NCBI RefSeq assembly: GCF_025698545.1
Contig: NC_068569.1
Coordinates: 19,530,001-19,594,000, forward strand
Reading direction: 5' to 3'
DNA from: Gossypium raimondii
Taxonomy: Eukaryota > Streptophyta > Magnoliopsida > Malvales > Malvaceae
DNA: 64,000 nucleotides
Shown here: positions 15,803 through 27,500 of the stretch, in pieces
Layout: every line of letters begins with the position of its first letter
Numbering within the stretch: position 1 is the first letter of the stretch
Position numbers and translations under genes: made by a program
The notes under the pieces: generated by a model
Databases searched by the model: none
Seen by the model: only the letters and a program-made list of their open reading frames with translations
What the model was told of the DNA's origin: nothing

Positions 15803-16928
15803 ATGGGTCCAAGATTTTCTGGGTTTTTAATCTCAGCAATGGTGTTTTTAACTCAACTCCTCTCTCTAACAGGTAAAACAAACTTCTCTACAGTGATTTT
15901 ACGGTAAGTATGGCTTTGAAAAATATACAACAAAACATTTATCTTCAATCCATTTTAATTACTGATCTACCATATATGTTGCAGATGGCCGTGATATTGG
16001 TGTTTGCTATGGTTTGAACGGCAACAATCTTCCATCTCCAGGAGATGTTATTAATCTTTACAAAACTAGTGGCATAAACAATATCAGGCTCTACCAGCCT
16101 TACCCTGAAGTGCTCGAAGCAGCAAGGGGATCGGGAATATCCCTCTCGATGGGTCCGAGAAACGAGGACATACAAAGCCTCGCAAAAGATCAAAGTGCAG
16201 CCGATGCATGGGTTAACACCAACATCGTCCCTTATAAGGACGATGTTCAGTTCAAATTGATCACTATTGGGAATGAAGCCATTTCAGGACAATCAAGCTC
16301 TTACATTCCTGATGCCATGAACAACATAATGAACTCGCTCGCCTCATTTGGGTTAGGCACAACGAAGGTTACGACCGTGGTCCCGATGAATGCCCTAAGT
16401 ACCTCGTACCCTCCTTCAGACGGCGCTTTTGGAAGCGATATAACATCGATCATGACTAGTATCATGGCCATTCTGGCTGTACAGGATTCGCCCCTCCTGA
16501 TCAATGTGTACCCTTATTTTGCCTATGCCTCAGACCCCACTCATATTTCCCTCGATTACGCCTTGTTCACCTCGACCGCACCGGTGGTGGTCGACCAAGG
16601 CTTGGAATACTACAACCTCTTTGACGGCATGGTCGATGCTTTCAATGCCGCCCTAGATAAGATCGGCTTCGGCCAAATTACTCTCATTGTAGCCGAAACT
16701 GGATGGCCGACCGCCGGTAACGAGCCTTACACGAGTGTCGCGAACGCTCAAACTTATAACAAGAACTTGTTAAATCATGTGACGCAGAAGGGGACTCCGA
16801 AAAGACCTGAATATATAATGCCGACGTTTTTCTTCGAGATGTTCAACGAGGATTTGAAGCAACCCACAGTTGAGCAGAATTTCGGATTCTTCTTCCCCAA
16901 TATGAACCCTGTTTATCCATTTTGGTGA
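15803..16928 (+). CDS. Glucan endo-1,3-beta-glucosidase (GH17), secreted
   Basis: Hydrolyses internal 1,3-beta linkages of callose or fungal wall glucan; this compact class (GH17 domain alone) includes the basic PR-2 glucanases. Two exons, 15803-15872 and 15985-16928, join to 1014 bases, 337 aa. Exon 1 is a signal peptide (MGPRFSGFLISAMVFLTQLL). The intron interrupts the codon right after it, the usual GH17 position. The mature domain starts IGVCYGLNGNNLPSP. The acid/base Glu is in TIGNEAI (about residue 121) and the nucleophile Glu in VAETGWPTAG (about 261). The protein ends NMNPVYPFW, with no C-terminal CBM43 domain and no vacuolar extension after PFW, so secretion to the apoplast is likely. 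Codon usage is markedly more GC-rich than the flanking DNA. Confidence 0.95.
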
Positions 16929-18765
16929 ACTTGAAATGTTGTTGGCTATTTAAATCTTTTGCCAGAGACGCTTCATATAGTTTCTGCATATTTTGAAAGT
17001 GGAAAATCAATCTAAATATAAATAAGTTTTATGTGTTGTTTTTTAATTAAATAAAATTTTAAATATTTTAAAAATATCTTTATTGGTAATTAAATATTAA
17101 ATAAAAAGTTTAATATTCAAATTTTATCAATTCAAAAATAAAATAAAAATATATTAAATTTATTTTTACGAATAAATTGATTTTCTATTAATACAGATTT
17201 TGAATAATTTGATATAAATTTTAAATTCAACAATAGTAATTTTGATCACATCAAAGGAGAAAGGGAAAGATTTAACTTTAATTGGTGACCTAATATAACA
17301 CGTTGAAAACGGAGCTCCCAGTAAGGCAAAATGACTTGTAATGACGAAAGAGATGTCCAAGTAGAATCTGCATTAAAGTGAAAAAAGCATAAAAGGATAA
17401 GCAAACAACTCATGATCTGACATAAATTGAAGTTCTATAAAATGCAACTTTCATCTAGAAACAAGGTATGTCTTAAATGATGTTTTATGAATTTGTCTTA
17501 ACTGGGTTTTATGCAATGAATTCATGGATAGCACCTCACTAATTATACGTTGCTGGTTTATATGAGAGTGGTGCAGAAGTTAATTGTGCTTTAAATACTT
17601 GCTTAGTCTTCAAGAAATTTGAAAAGTGTTATATATTTATAATAAAAATAATTCGATCCGGAATCGGATTCAGATCCGATTCAATCTAATAAAATTTTAC
17701 AAACATTCTAAAGGGGATCTTATTTTTCTCTACTTATTAACCAGTGTTATATACTTATAATAAGGACAACCTGATTTGAGATCCGGCCTAATATAATAAA
17801 ATTCTACAGACATCTCAAAGAGAGAGATCTTCTTCTTCCCTACATCTTGACCATTTTGATCAAAATTTCCTCCCCTCTATTTCCACATTGGTTGATCATA
17901 TGAATCAACCAAAAAGTTTTTAAAAATAAACAAAGGGGTTCTTATGAAATTCATATGATATATGGGTCTAATTATTAGAATCAATTTTAGGTTTAAACAA
18001 ATTTAAAATTCAAAACTCAATTCCATTTTTGTTTGAACGGAAAGTTACTAATTGTTAAGGAAAATAATTCATATTAGCGTATAAATTGAAATTGACCAAA
18101 ACTAAAATTATTGTATAGTTAATCTATATTAAAAGGACATGTAATTAAAACCATTAAAACTATTATACAATAAATTAAATCTTCATTCTATACATACAAA
18201 GTCATTAATAATTAAAAAACTATATTAAGATATAAACTATATTCAAAAATATTAAAAACAATAACTAAATAAAAAAAACAATTGAAAATTACGAATTAAT
18301 GTTAAAATCAAGGGACTTAAATAAAAATATCCCAAAATACAAAACATTAGCTTCCTTTCCCATCCACGTGATTGCAAAGTTTACATGGTGTTTCCTAGTG
18401 CTTGTGCGACCCCAACCTTTTATTTACTTTTTTTTTCTTTATTTGAGCAATTATTTGATAATTATTAGAATTTTGGGATTGTTGCTCATCGTACGTGCAA
18501 CACTTAAAATCACTATGATTTTCATAATTTATATAACCTATATCGTTTTGGAAATTAATGTTATTATTTATATTATTTTAATAAAAATACCATCTACCTC
18601 TTTTAATTTATGGTCCCTTTCACAGTTGTCTAACTAAACACCATCGCACTCCAATAAAATTGTAATTTTTTCCATCGTGATAGTACACTCAAAAGTATGT
18701 TGTTAACAAACAAATCAATTAGCCTTTTTCTACCACTATTCATCATCTTCTTAAGAGCGTGTTTA
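16929..18765. other. AT-rich intergenic DNA
   Basis: Includes the glucanase 3'UTR (A/T-rich with AATAAA near 17050) and a tandem duplication described separately. An open stretch at 18299-18637 is low-complexity hydrophobic and looks accidental. Otherwise nothing recognised. Confidence 0.55.
17627..17860 (+). repeat. Two diverged tandem copies of a ~117-bp unit
   Basis: The unit begins GTGTTATATA at 17627 and again at 17744. Both copies share TTATAATAA, GATCCG, TAATAAAATTYTACA, an ACATYCT block and a GATCTT near the end, but differ by many substitutions. An old local duplication with no coding content. Confidence 0.7.
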
Positions 18766-20585
18766 TGTCACGTGCTGAGATTTTAGTTCCGGTCACGTGC
18801 GGCCTTAAACCTGAATTTCTTACCTATGAGTCTAAGTTAGCCTCTGATCCTCGCTATGGAGATGCTTGGCACAGTTTACCTAGGTAAGTAAACAAGGAAT
18901 AGAGCTATTAGAAAGCATCAGAGAGTTAGGAGAATGTGGAAGTGTTTCTATTACTCAAAGCTAACTTGGATACAAATAAAGGAGGGAGCCTCTCCTTTAG
19001 GCAAGCCCATTTTGATCTGACGGTTGCAATTAATCTCGAATAGGAGGGGTCGAACTTCTCACTCAGTTTCACATTACCTCTTGGTGCTTGGTTGGCCTCC
19101 GCCTTGAGACACCTTCAAATAACACCTAGTATTAACACTTTTGGCTTCTTATTGTGCGTATCCTTCATTACTCAAATGCCACAAAGCCTCATTACTTAAG
19201 ACTCTCGGTTGCTCCCACTACCTTCGACTTTAGACTCATCTAAGATATTCCCAATCGTAGACAACTTGGCCTTGGTGGGGAAATCTTGCACCCTACGGGG
19301 CCTTACATAAGAAGCAATTAAATGGCTTTCTCTCACCCACCTTAATTACGGCGGCCTCGAGGCACCCTTTATCTCATCAGGGCTTAGCTCACCTTGTCTC
19401 CTCATTCGACTAATGGTTGCTATTGGCTCCCCTACTTTTTTCCTTGCCACGATTCTTAGGGAACTCAACTCATTCGTTGGGGTAATCAACTAAGGACTTT
19501 GGTACTGTCATAACTTGCATAAGGTTTTAAACACCCTTTGTTGAACTCCATTCCATCAAGAAAGCTGAATAAGGCCTCACTCTCGCTCATATCCGACATC
19601 TAAAGCATCAACTCCGAAAACTTGTGCACATGATTATGCACCATACCACTTTGGGTAAGCCACCTAAGCTTCGATCAAGCCTCCTAATTGGCATACTTGA
19701 GGTAGAATAGTAGCCTAAACTCCCTCCAAAAGGCTTTAAAAGTATAAACGGTTTCACCTCCACACCTTGCATCATTGCTCTTACGGTGCCACCGAAGTAA
19801 GGCAACATCAATTAAGTAAATTGAAGCAGTGTTTACCTTGAGGGCATCTTCCTCAATCCTGATCAAATAGAAGTATTGCTCGATGCTCTAAAGGAAGTTA
19901 TCCACCTCTTTGGCATTACTCGTATCTTTAAACTCTTTTGGCTTCAATACATCTACTCGATAACTCGACCACATTGGCATGCCGCCACCTTTGGTTGCCT
20001 TGACACTTAAAAGTTCACCCTTAAACTTCTTAATTTCTCTACGCATCACCTTCACCAATGCATGGAGGGCCTCATTCTTTTGGGCAAGCTCACCTAAGGC
20101 CTCCCTTATAGCCTCATTCAACTCCTCCATGAGTTTCTCCTTTGGCTCATCTCGGACTTGATCTTATCAAAGGAATCCTTGGTGTCCTCCACCTTTATAA
20201 GGACATCGCTCACAACCAACTTGACCTTAGCCATCCGGGTCTTCACAATGTTCACAAAAGCCCATTGACGAAACCTTCTTGCCCTTCATGGCACCTCGAT
20301 TCTCAACCATGTCGTTCTGTTGCTCACTTAACTTCTCGATCACATTAGCCATCGTTCCAACCATAATGTTAGAAATGCAAGGTTTGATATCACTTGTCAC
20401 GTGCTAAGACTTTAGCTCCGATCGCTTCCAGCCTTAGACTCTAATTTCTCACTAACGAGTCCAACACTTAGGATAGGCTTGGCACACATTACGTAGGCAA
20501 ATAAACAAGGAAGAGAGCACTTAGAAAACACTAGGGAGTTGGGAGAATATGGAAGTGTTTCTATTACACAAAGCTAGCTTAGATA
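18766..20585 (-). mobile_element. Short gag-only LTR retroelement (Ty3/gypsy-like, non-autonomous, decayed)
   Basis: Two direct repeats frame the element: 18766-~18975 and 20395-~20585. Both start TGTCACGTGCTRAG and share the GAATATGGAAGTGTTTCTATTAC region. On the minus strand the inner edge of the right repeat is followed after two bases by TGATATCAAACC (about 20381-20392), a degenerate form of the TGGTATCAGAGC primer-binding site. The gag remnant follows. A purine-rich stretch (AAAGGAGAGG on the minus strand, near 18990-19000) precedes the left repeat and could be the polypurine tract. There is no protease, reverse transcriptase or integrase, so the element had to be mobilised by others. 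The right repeat seems truncated on its outer side. Confidence 0.72.
19010..20352 (-). pseudogene. Retrotransposon gag remnant
   Basis: Minus-strand pieces match plant gypsy Gag in order: a start near 20352 (MANVIEKLSEQQND), a coiled-coil-like helix at 20130-20010 (EELNEAIREALGELAQKNEAL), then KEVDNFLWSIEQYF and the conserved Gag core around YLIDVALLRWHRKS (19850-19780). REFRLLFYLKYANEEARSKLRWL and SELMLQMSDMSESEALFSF follow at 19720-19570. Several frameshifts and stops separate these, and the downstream zinc-knuckle area retains only traces. Not functional. Confidence 0.8.
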
Positions 20586-21488
20586 TTGACTGGTTGCACG
20601 TGTGCACATTAAAACAACTAATTTATGAAACAATTTTTAAAGTCTATTTTACTGCAAGTATACAGGTCGGTAGTAATATTTATAGTGTTACAATGAAATA
20701 CCGAAGTATTTCAATGACCGAACCCAAAGGAAGAGGCGGTTGGGCAATAACTAGCATACATAATAGAGGCTAAGTGATTACTAATACGATTTTATATTAT
20801 GACGATTCATAAAAGATAAGTTTGCAAAAAAAATTAAATATTCTACTCTAGAGACTAAATTGCAAGAAACGTAAACTAGAAGGGCTATCTAGTAAATGAC
20901 TAATGAGAGTTGGTTGGCTCCGTCCAATACGTGACTAGCTAGTATTTTAAGAGGTGACATGTAGCTAGGGAGGTCAACCCATATTATATCCCTCATGCCC
21001 TTAGGCAAAGGATGATGATATACACATAAACACACTCTCCTTCAAGCTCCAACGTCATCCCTTCATTCTCTTCGACCCTTTGCTCCTCCTTCCTTTCTGC
21101 TTAACTCATTCATCCTAACCTCAGAGCTTCCTAAATTGGGTAAATTGACTCTGATCTCCTTGCCAATTTTCTAGTATCAACAAATTTTGCCTATTTTCTT
21201 TTTCTAAATATTTTTTTTACATACTAACTTGCTTTGATAATTTTTTGCTTATATTTATATCGGATAACCAGCATTTAGTCTCGAAACTTGAAAACTTTTT
21301 CCAACTTAGTCATTGAACTTTTTTTTTGTCTTCATTAATCTTGAAACTTGATAATTTTTCCTAGTTTTGGTGATTAAGTGGCATAATTTCAAAATATCAT
21401 ATCATCATATAGACTAAAATTTAGAAAAGTTATCGAGTTTAATAACTAAATTTTTTTTCAAATTCAAAGACTATATATTAAATAATTC

Positions 21489-21513
21489 CATATATATATA
21501 TATATATATATAT
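21489..21513 (+). repeat. (AT)n microsatellite
   Basis: About 12 AT units followed by ATGGGG. Likely polymorphic in length. Confidence 0.85.
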
Positions 21514-22328
21514 GGGGTATGCGCGGTTATTTTGTCTACAGTACTGTTCTTTTTATGCAACTATAATTTATTGATCAATTATATCAATTAACGCTATATT
21601 GATTAATCTTCGAATGAAATCTCACATGGCCATTTGGAGCTTACATTAAACCATGCTTCCAGAAATTTTGTAGCAATCAAGTTTGGTAGGACTTTTATTT
21701 TTTTCTTCTCTCTCTCATTACGCTAAATAGAAAATTACATTATATTTTAATATTAATTTCGAGTTTTAATTTGATTAAAATAATCGTTATTAATGGAAAT
21801 GCATTTAAATATATAATATCTCCGTATTAAAAGAAATATTAAAATTTAAATTCATTTTATTGCATTAATTTCCATATAAAAGTAATTATATGAATGAACT
21901 AAGTTAACTTTTGTTACTAAAATTTAATATTTTATGAATATTATTACATGTTTAATTCGTATATTTGCTTAGAGTTTACGTATATAAAATAAAATTCAGA
22001 GTAAACTATTAAAACAGTCACTTTTGTTTGTCTCGTGTTATATTTTAGTCATTTACGTTATCGTGTTGTAACATTTTAGTTACTGAACTGTTAATTGTCG
22101 TTAAGTAACAGTAAAGTGACGTGACACGTTAAATCATCATTTCAAACAAAAAATGTAAGTTAAATTACACAATCGGTCCTTATATTTTTTGTTTTGAGTA
22201 ATTTAATTCTTTTCTTTTATGTTATGTTATTTTAATTTTCTTTTTTTTTTTAATTTCCATTATCTTCTGCTTCTCTTTATTTTTCTCCTTCTCCATACCT
22301 TTTAACGTAGTTTTTTATATATTTTTAT

Positions 22329-22520
22329 TTGTTAAAACTAGTCCCTATACTTTTATTTTTGTACTTGAACTTGACACTTTTTCCTAATTTGGTACCTAAA
22401 CTTGACATTTTTTTATTTGGTACTTCATCTTTTTCATACAACTTGGTACATAAACATGACTGTTTTATTAATTTGATACCTAGTCTTTTTTTATTAATTT
22501 TGACACTTGAACTTGAAAGT
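22329..22520 (+). repeat. Imperfect ~35-bp tandem phrases (TTGGTACCTAAACTTGAC type)
   Basis: Variants of TTTGGTACCTAAACTTGACA occur about five times (near 22350, 22390, 22420, 22450 and 22500). They form a degenerate tandem array of a motif common at the ends of plant non-autonomous DNA elements. It also produces an accidental open frame. Confidence 0.6.
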
Positions 22521-23397
22521 TAAGTACCATGAAATGAAAGCAAATCAATGTTCGCATGGCATTTATAAATAAAATAATACTGACATGGTTTTAGGTGGAA
22601 TTTCTAAAATAAAAATAAAAACTAAAAAAGTAACAATATTCTTCATCTTCTTCTTACACCTTCCACCATCTAAACAACATCCAGAGATACTCCATCTTCT
22701 TCTTCACTAATCCTTAATGCATTAAGTTTTGAAATCGGAACCTTAAAATTATAATAAAGCTTTTCATTGAAATTTCGAACTTATGTTCCAAAAACCTATA
22801 CCAACGTTCATCTTCTTACACCTTCCGCCAAGACAATGTCTCTCGTCTATACCAATGAACTTTCACAAATTTTGATTAAGGTAAAGGGCCTATAAATTGG
22901 GGATTTCGTCGATTAGAGGTTCTTAATGGAATTTGGGTTTCACAGTTAGGGATTTAGTGGGTCCTAAGGGGAATTGGAAATGAGTAAGGGATTTTAATAA
23001 AAAAAACCATAAAAATCATATTACTGAATTCAAGGATTCTTGTAAGGTTTCAAATTTCATGGGAGATCAGTGGCAGACAAGGAGTAAAGGCAACGTGATT
23101 TTTCTGAGTTAATTTGTATAATATTTAACAATTTTATGTACTAAATTAAATCTAAAAAAGAATATAGACATTAAAATAAGAAAAAAGTTTCTATGAACGC
23201 TTTAGGGTGTCCACAAGATATATTTTCAAATACTACTATACAATTACAACTCGTTTTTGTTCGATGGATAGAAAACACCCATAGATTTGAGGTACCCAAT
23301 GTGATCTTAAGCCCTTTCCAATTAATATATGAGTCACCTTCCACATCATTTAATTTCAATTTTTTAAGTGCATGTATTTTAAACTTGGGAAATCTGT

Positions 23398-23515
23398 GTG
23401 ATGGGCCCTTACTTGAATAGATTCGAAAACATTAGGCCCTTATTTGAGGGTTTTAAAACATTTGGCCTTTATTCAAACAACTTTGAAAAGGTTAGGTCCT
23501 ATTTGAGCATTTAAC
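23398..23515 (+). repeat. Degenerate tandem of a GGCCCTTATTTGA unit
   Basis: Four variants of (GGCCCTTA)TTTGA..GATTT/TTT-GAAAA-ATT follow each other at roughly 30-bp spacing. No coding potential. Confidence 0.55.
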
Positions 23516-23890
23516 CATAAAAATATGCATAATATAGGATTTGAAACCATACCAATTGCATTAGTGAAATTTATTATTTTAACTTTTTTATTTAATCTAT
23601 TTTTTTACTTTAATATTGTAAAAATTCCATGTGTTATTATAGTTAATTAATTTCAAATCATAGGTTATGTTATTTTTACACATATATATGTATTTTATCA
23701 CGTGTGATAGGATTTTTAATTTTTATTATAAAATAATTGATATTTAAGATTTCGATTTATCTATCCATATATTTTTGCATAGACATGGTTAGAGATACAT
23801 AGTAATATATTATTTTTCTTAATCTTTTTATTTGATATATATTAAACCTAGGAGAAAATATTTAAAGGTTCTCCACCTTGCCTATCATGC

Positions 23891-23896
23891 CACGTG
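23891..23896 (+). promoter_or_regulatory. G-box / ABRE core (CCACGTGGCGTC)
   Basis: The palindrome CACGTG in the context CCACGTGGCGTC is a strong bZIP/bHLH site (abscisic-acid or light type). It lies about 660 bases before the MAPKKK start codon. Whether it acts on that gene is inference. Confidence 0.45.
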
Positions 23897-24279
23897 GCGT
23901 CAATCCGGATACCAAAAGATAAGACGGAAGAAAAATTGAGGAGAAATGAATTAGCTTCAAAAACCCAAAAAAATTGACTTCAAAAAAAGGGATCCGAGAA
24001 TGTAATGAAATTTGTTGTCAGACTTCAATCTTCTTATATCGAAATAATAAAGAAAAGCAACTTATATTGAAAAGATGAGGGTTAGCTTCCTTGCATTACA
24101 AGATGTACGGATCATTGAGAACAGAATTTAACACAACTTGTTATAGTTTTTTAAAATATCAAATAAATAATAAAAACATGGTTGTGTTATGTTGGAAGAA
24201 GATGCAGAGGTGGAATAATGGTCCCATCACTCCGGAAGCCAAACAATATAATCTTTCCAAATTGACATTTCTCATTTTC

Positions 24280-24285
24280 CACGTG
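24280..24285 (+). promoter_or_regulatory. G-box near the MAPKKK transcription start (CCACGTGGCA)
   Basis: Second CACGTG palindrome, 270 bases before the start codon and just ahead of a long CT-rich stretch (24310-24420) that looks like the pyrimidine-patch core promoter and leader of the MAPKKK gene. Two G-boxes about 390 bases apart suggest bZIP control. Confidence 0.5.
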
Positions 24286-24533
24286 GCACCGCGTATACTC
24301 TGATTTATTATCTTTCTCTCTCGCTCCCGACGGCGTTTACCAGTCTTTTCTATCTCCTCTTTCAGCTTTTTTTCTCTTTCTCCCTCCCTTCCACTCGCCT
24401 CTTTTCCGCTCCCAGATTCTTCTCACCTGAATTTTCCCTGGAAAGTTGGCCAAGAGGATAAAAAGTTTCGTTTCCCTTCTGAATTGATATTTTCGGAAAC
24501 CCTAGATTACCTCGATTGTAGAGCTTTTTTTAG

Positions 24534-24575
24534 ATGGATTTGGCTGCATATGCATTACCTACCTCGATTCTTTAG
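24534..24575 (+). promoter_or_regulatory. Upstream ORF overlapping the MAPKKK start
   Basis: ATG at 24534 opens a 13-codon frame ([13 protein letters not shown], stop 24573-24575) in a frame different from the main one. It overlaps the first in-frame ATG at 24550 and ends 14 bases before the next in-frame ATG at 24589. Scanning ribosomes meet it first, so it should lower output or shift starts to the second ATG. Valid only if the leader is unspliced here. Confidence 0.55.
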
Positions 24576-27500
24576 TCGTAGAAGCGCGATGTATTCGAAG
24601 AGGAGCCGGAGTAAGCCGAGACTCGAGCGCCGCAATGCAGCGAAGCACATCGACTACGATGCAGCGTCGTTTTCTTCGTCTCTCGATGATACCTCTTCAT
24701 CTTCTTCTCTAATCACGCGATCGCTCGATTTGTCCGATAAAACCAGCTTCCGTATCCAAGGAACAGAGGGAGAGTTCGACCTTATTTGTCAGACCTTGGG
24801 CCTTTCTGGTCCTGAAGATTTTTCCATTCCAGCCGCCGCTTGGGAGTCCCGTAAAATTCGATCCTCGTCGGATCTTCTGCCTCGGTCCAGATTGAACCGG
24901 CTGGATAGTCCTGAGGAAGAGACAGGCAAGATAATTTTAGAAGACGGCACCGAAGTAACAGTCTCTGAATTAACTGATAGGGTTTTGGCTTCTGCTTTGA
25001 CCGAGGATGACTCGCCCGAGTTGAAGTTAAATGAGTGCTGCTGTGATGATAGAAACTTGGTTGATGTTGCTACTTCAACTGAATTGAAGTCAAAAGCATG
25101 CTGGGTTTCGAATGTTGTCGATGGAGGAGGGAATTATGGAATTAAAGGGATTAGGCCACCGGGTTTAAAGCCACCGCCGGTGATGAAGCTACCGGTAGTG
25201 GATAGCGCTTGCTCAACTTGGGATCTGTTTAGGGATTTCGCCCCCGAAGATGATAAAGGGTGTATAGTTCAGGTTCACTTACATTCATCTTCCGATGAAG
25301 AAGAAGTTAAAGGAGAGAAGGACAGGGGTACTGAAGAAAATGCTAAGGAGGAGGATAATTCAATGAGAATCGGAGAGACTGCAGTGCTTTCTGAGTCGTG
25401 CTCGTTTATAACTTCAAATGATGACGATTCTTCGAGTTCTACCACAGAACCTATGTCAAACATTTCCCCTAACGGTAGGTTCAAAAGAACAATTACTTAT
25501 TGGGAGAAAGGTGAGCTTCTGGGGCGTGGATCATTTGGATCAGTTTTCGAAGGGATTTCTGAGTAAGTGATGAAATTCTGTCCCAACTTTATTTCCAGCT
25601 TGATTAAATGCTTATAGCTAGTTCTTTTTAATCAAGATAATTTATCTATCTTTTGATATGCGCAAATTGGTTTGGGAACTGCCTTATGCCTAATTGTCAT
25701 AATTTTGTCGCTTGGGGCGGCACTCTTTTAGAGATTAGAAAGCATCTAGGGTCAAAAGCTGTTCTTGGTGTTAGTTAAGCATCCAGAGAAAGGCACTTTT
25801 GTATTTGTTTTTATTTTCTTTGGTCATCCTAGTTTCCATCGCCCATTCCCTTAGTTCTTTGGGGAGCACTGTTTTACATGTTTCAGGGTTGCATCCTAAG
25901 ATTGCTAGATATCATTAATGCCGTTAATACCAATAAATACCTAATATTTGGACATCTTGTGTTTTTTCTGCCTCAAACTTTAAGGGGTTGACGCATTTTA
26001 GCCGTAAGGTTCATTAGCCTTTAAGTGTTGCTTTGTTTGCTGCTTGAAGTTTTGCGTAGTTGATACACTCATGTAGCCATTTTTGTGGGCAAATTGTGGA
26101 TGATTATGAACCCCTTCCTCTATGGTGAGTACAGGTAAAGTCCATTATTGACTTATGAAGGGTTCTGCTTGTCGATTCCGGTCTATGGCTTCCGATGATC
26201 CTATGTGGTTAGAAACTGGTTAACTGTAGATATCCTGTTCTATAGCTGATTTTAAGATGATGAATTTAGTTGTTTTCTCCAAGCTCCTAATCTACTCTTA
26301 ACCTTCCCAATCATTATGTAATTAACTCATGTCAAAAGGACATTACGTGCCTAAGGCCTCTCGAACCCACAACCTCCAGGAGTCTGTCAGCAGCATGCAT
26401 ACCATCTGAGCTAGCACTTAGTTGGTATGAATTTAGTTGTTACCTATTGTTCAAGAGTTGAAAAATAAACCTAGGGAAGCACATTGCACTGCGATCTTTG
26501 AGATGTGAAGCTAATTGTTGGTATTTTGGAAACCTATGGAATGACATCATCTTGGAGTGACTGAATGAAGTACTGTTAGAAATACTTTCAAAATTGCAAG
26601 GAAAAGCCCATTTTATCTTATTAGCTATTAATTGGTTATCTACTTGTCCAATAGATTATGTATTGCTTTTATTTAGGAAAGAGATGTTTTTCTTTTACTC
26701 ATGCTTTACTAATTATTTATTTATTCATGTCCATGTAGCGATGGGTTCTTTTTTGCCGTGAAGGAAGTTTCATTGCTTGATCAAGGAAGTCAGGGTAAAC
26801 AAAGTATTATCCAACTTGAACATGTAAGGCAGATTTTCTCTTCTACTTCTTTAATTGTTCATTTTCATGAAATAACCATCTTCTACTTGTTTCTGTCTGA
26901 TATAATTTCTTTATTTCCTTTCGTTTTCAGGAGATTGCTCTTTTAAGTCAGTTTGAACATGAAAACATAGTTCAGTATTATGGCACAGATAAGGTTCTAT
27001 TTTTTGACACTCAGCTTAATAGGATAACCTCATAAATGTTCTTCTTCCTAGTTGTCTAATTTTTTTTCTTTTAATTTTATGGTCTTTGCAGGATAAGTCA
27101 AAGTTATACATCTTTCTTGAGCTTGTAACCAAAGGATCCCTTTTAAATCTATATCAGAGGTATCATCTCAGAGATTCTCAAGTCTCTGCATATACAAGAC
27201 AGATTTTGCATGGATTGAAGTATCTTCATGACCAAAATGTGGTTCACAGGTAAGTAAAGGGACCTTATGTTGCTGCTTAATTATTTATGTACCACTTAAA
27301 ACTTTTGTTTGTTTTCTCTAGCCAAATCTGAGTTTTTATTTGTATTTCTTTTAGGTGTATTTGCTAACAGCAAATTGCTTCATATGAGAAATAAAATAAA
27401 AATTTCTTCACTTTAACAGATAGAAGTTTTCAGTCCTTATCTCTATTGGGATCTGTTGTAATGAATAATAATCTGTATGCATATGTCATATTCCATCTCG

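Larger units (their letters stand above)
20586..24279. other. Repeat-rich intergenic DNA
   Basis: No gene seen. 20600-20880 looks like a dispersed plant repeat (CTGCAAGTATACAGGTCG...). 21250-21480, 22000-22200 and 22330-22520 carry the phrases typical of cotton interspersed repeats (ACTTAGTCATTGAAC, TTGGTACCTAAACTTGACA). An (AT)n run lies at 21489-21513. Confidence 0.55.

Noticed and set aside
18299..18637. 112-codon open frame
   Set aside because: Low-complexity Ile/Leu/Phe-rich translation of AT-rich DNA, no homology I recognise, no promoter or splice context.
26357..26413. A genuine tRNA gene
   Set aside because: Only the A and B boxes resemble tRNA; no acceptor stem or anticodon arm pairs, and the 15-bp target duplication marks a SINE.
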